The translations under genes were made by a program, and so were the position numbers. Of a stretch of DNA of 64,000 nt, positions 63,303 to 64,000 are shown in pieces. This DNA is from a virus, in the IMG/VR virus record IMGVR_UViG_3300042673_002211, positions 1-64,000 of that record; one strand, given 5' to 3'. The notes under the pieces were generated by a model. The model was given only the letters and a program-made list of their open reading frames with translations, did not search any database and was not told where the DNA came from. The first letter of the stretch is position 1, and each line of letters opens with the position of its first letter.

Positions 63303-64000
63303 AAGATATAGCTGTTATAATTCAATCAAGAGATAGAGTTGAGGAATTTATTAATACTATTAATATGTTATATACTACTTGTTATGATCAAAAAAATTTT
63401 GACATAATAGGAGTTATTGATGATGATCAAATACAATTATATTCACAAGTTAAAAATATTTACCCTGATATTATTTGGTTACATCCTAAACATACTCCTG
63501 GTAGTTGGGTTAATTTAGTAAAAATTCAACATAATTTTATAAAAAATAATGATTATTACTTTATATGGGCGGTATGTGATGATTTTTTTGATGTAAGTAA
63601 GAATTGGGATTTTTCTATAATAACTCAAAAGAATAAATATCCTGATGATTTATTTACTATTCATTCTTCTAATAAAAAAGATTTATTAGCTGAAGAAGTT
63701 AGAAAAAATGCGTATATTTGTAATGACAATAATCTTGATAATATAGGGTTCGGAATCTACCATAACTACTGTGAACGATTACCGGTAAGTACTAAAAAAT
63801 GGATTGAGTTCATGTCACCAATTGTATCAAATCCTAAATTTTGCACACAGCATGAATTAATCACAGCTAGTTTAATAATGTTATTAAAATACCACTATGG
63901 TATAAATAGATTAGTAACAGTTAATGAATTTTATTGGGGGGGTTTAATAGATCAAGGAGGAAGTAATATTTGTGATAGAAAAAAAAATTATCTTGATTTA
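63299..64000 (+). CDS. GT2-like glycosyltransferase, 3' truncated by window edge
   Basis: Starts with ATGA overlap and stays open to the last base (234 codons visible). MKDIAVIIQSRDRVEEFINT is a GT-A N-terminus; YFIWAVCDDFFDVSKNWDFS carries the acidic D-D metal motif. The rest ends ...GGSNICDRKKNYLDL. Missing C-terminus, acceptor unknown. Confidence 0.72.
   Translation, partial: MKDIAVIIQSRDRVEEFINTINMLYTTCYDQKNFDIIGVIDDDQIQLYSQVKNIYPDIIWLHPKHTPGSWVNLVKIQHNFIKNNDYYFIWAVCDDFFDVSKNWDFSIITQKNKYPDDLFTIHSSNKKDLLAEEVRKNAYICNDNNLDNIGFGIYHNYCERLPVSTKKWIEFMSPIVSNPKFCTQHELITASLIMLLKYHYGINRLVTVNEFYWGGLIDQGGSNICDRKKNYLDL

Overview
The window is one continuous stretch of a T4-like (contractile-tailed, myovirus-type) bacteriophage genome. 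Every gene I can support lies on the + strand, packed head to tail with many ATGA or TAATG overlaps, and no gap without a gene exceeds about 150 bases. The sequence is AT-rich. Most start codons follow A/T-rich leaders without a clear Shine-Dalgarno sequence. Three leaders share a TTG/TTTG, 19-20 nt, TAYATTTA layout like the Bacteroidota host promoter. A Bacteroidota (flavobacteria-like) host is therefore a reasonable inference but not proven. I found no tRNA, CRISPR array, integrase or transposase.

Layout: 1-4766, three glycosyltransferases, the last resembling an autotransporter-type O-heptosyltransferase. 4861-18092, the tail module in classic order: sheath, tube, terminator, small membrane protein, tail-assembly chaperone with an apparent frameshift, tape measure, several baseplate proteins, LysM protein, hub with C-terminal lysozyme. 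18104-25162, DNA transactions: a compact family A DNA polymerase-like protein, two small proteins sharing a duplicated N-terminal tag, ssDNA-binding protein gp32, recombinase UvsX, 5'-3' nuclease, helicase gp41. 25173-31972, ribonucleotide reductase NrdB/NrdA, a PAS-PAS membrane protein, and a lysis block (two holin-like proteins, GH19 endolysin). 32059-38334, a 7-deazaguanine block (TGT/DpdA-like, QueC, thioredoxin, QueD, QueE, HPRT, FolE, MazG-like). 38334-47330, replication and chaperones: family B DNA polymerase split in two around a two-gene insert, sliding clamp, Hsp20, GroES, GroEL, both clamp-loader subunits. 47331-64000, a nuclease and a large sugar block: methyltransferases, many glycosyltransferases, and enzymes for nucleotide-sugar tailoring including a ColD-like 3-dehydratase, a two-subunit thiamine enzyme and four reductases/epimerases.

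How it fits together: the phage carries its own replisome, nucleotide supply and folding machinery, and appears to make preQ0 for exchange into DNA, probably against restriction. It also invests heavily in glycans, which may decorate virion proteins; the heptosyltransferase-like gene sits directly before a tail sheath with a Ser/Thr-rich insertion. A recurrent TATTTATAATA motif lies 20-55 nt before structural and lysis genes, twice directly behind a terminator, and is the best candidate for the phage's own late promoter.

The most unusual items are the PAS-sensor protein ending in two holin-like membrane helices beside the lysis genes, the split polymerase plus a second family A polymerase, the 70-bp duplicated N-terminal tag resembling a capsid-targeting sequence, and the ColD/thiamine-enzyme sugar pathway.
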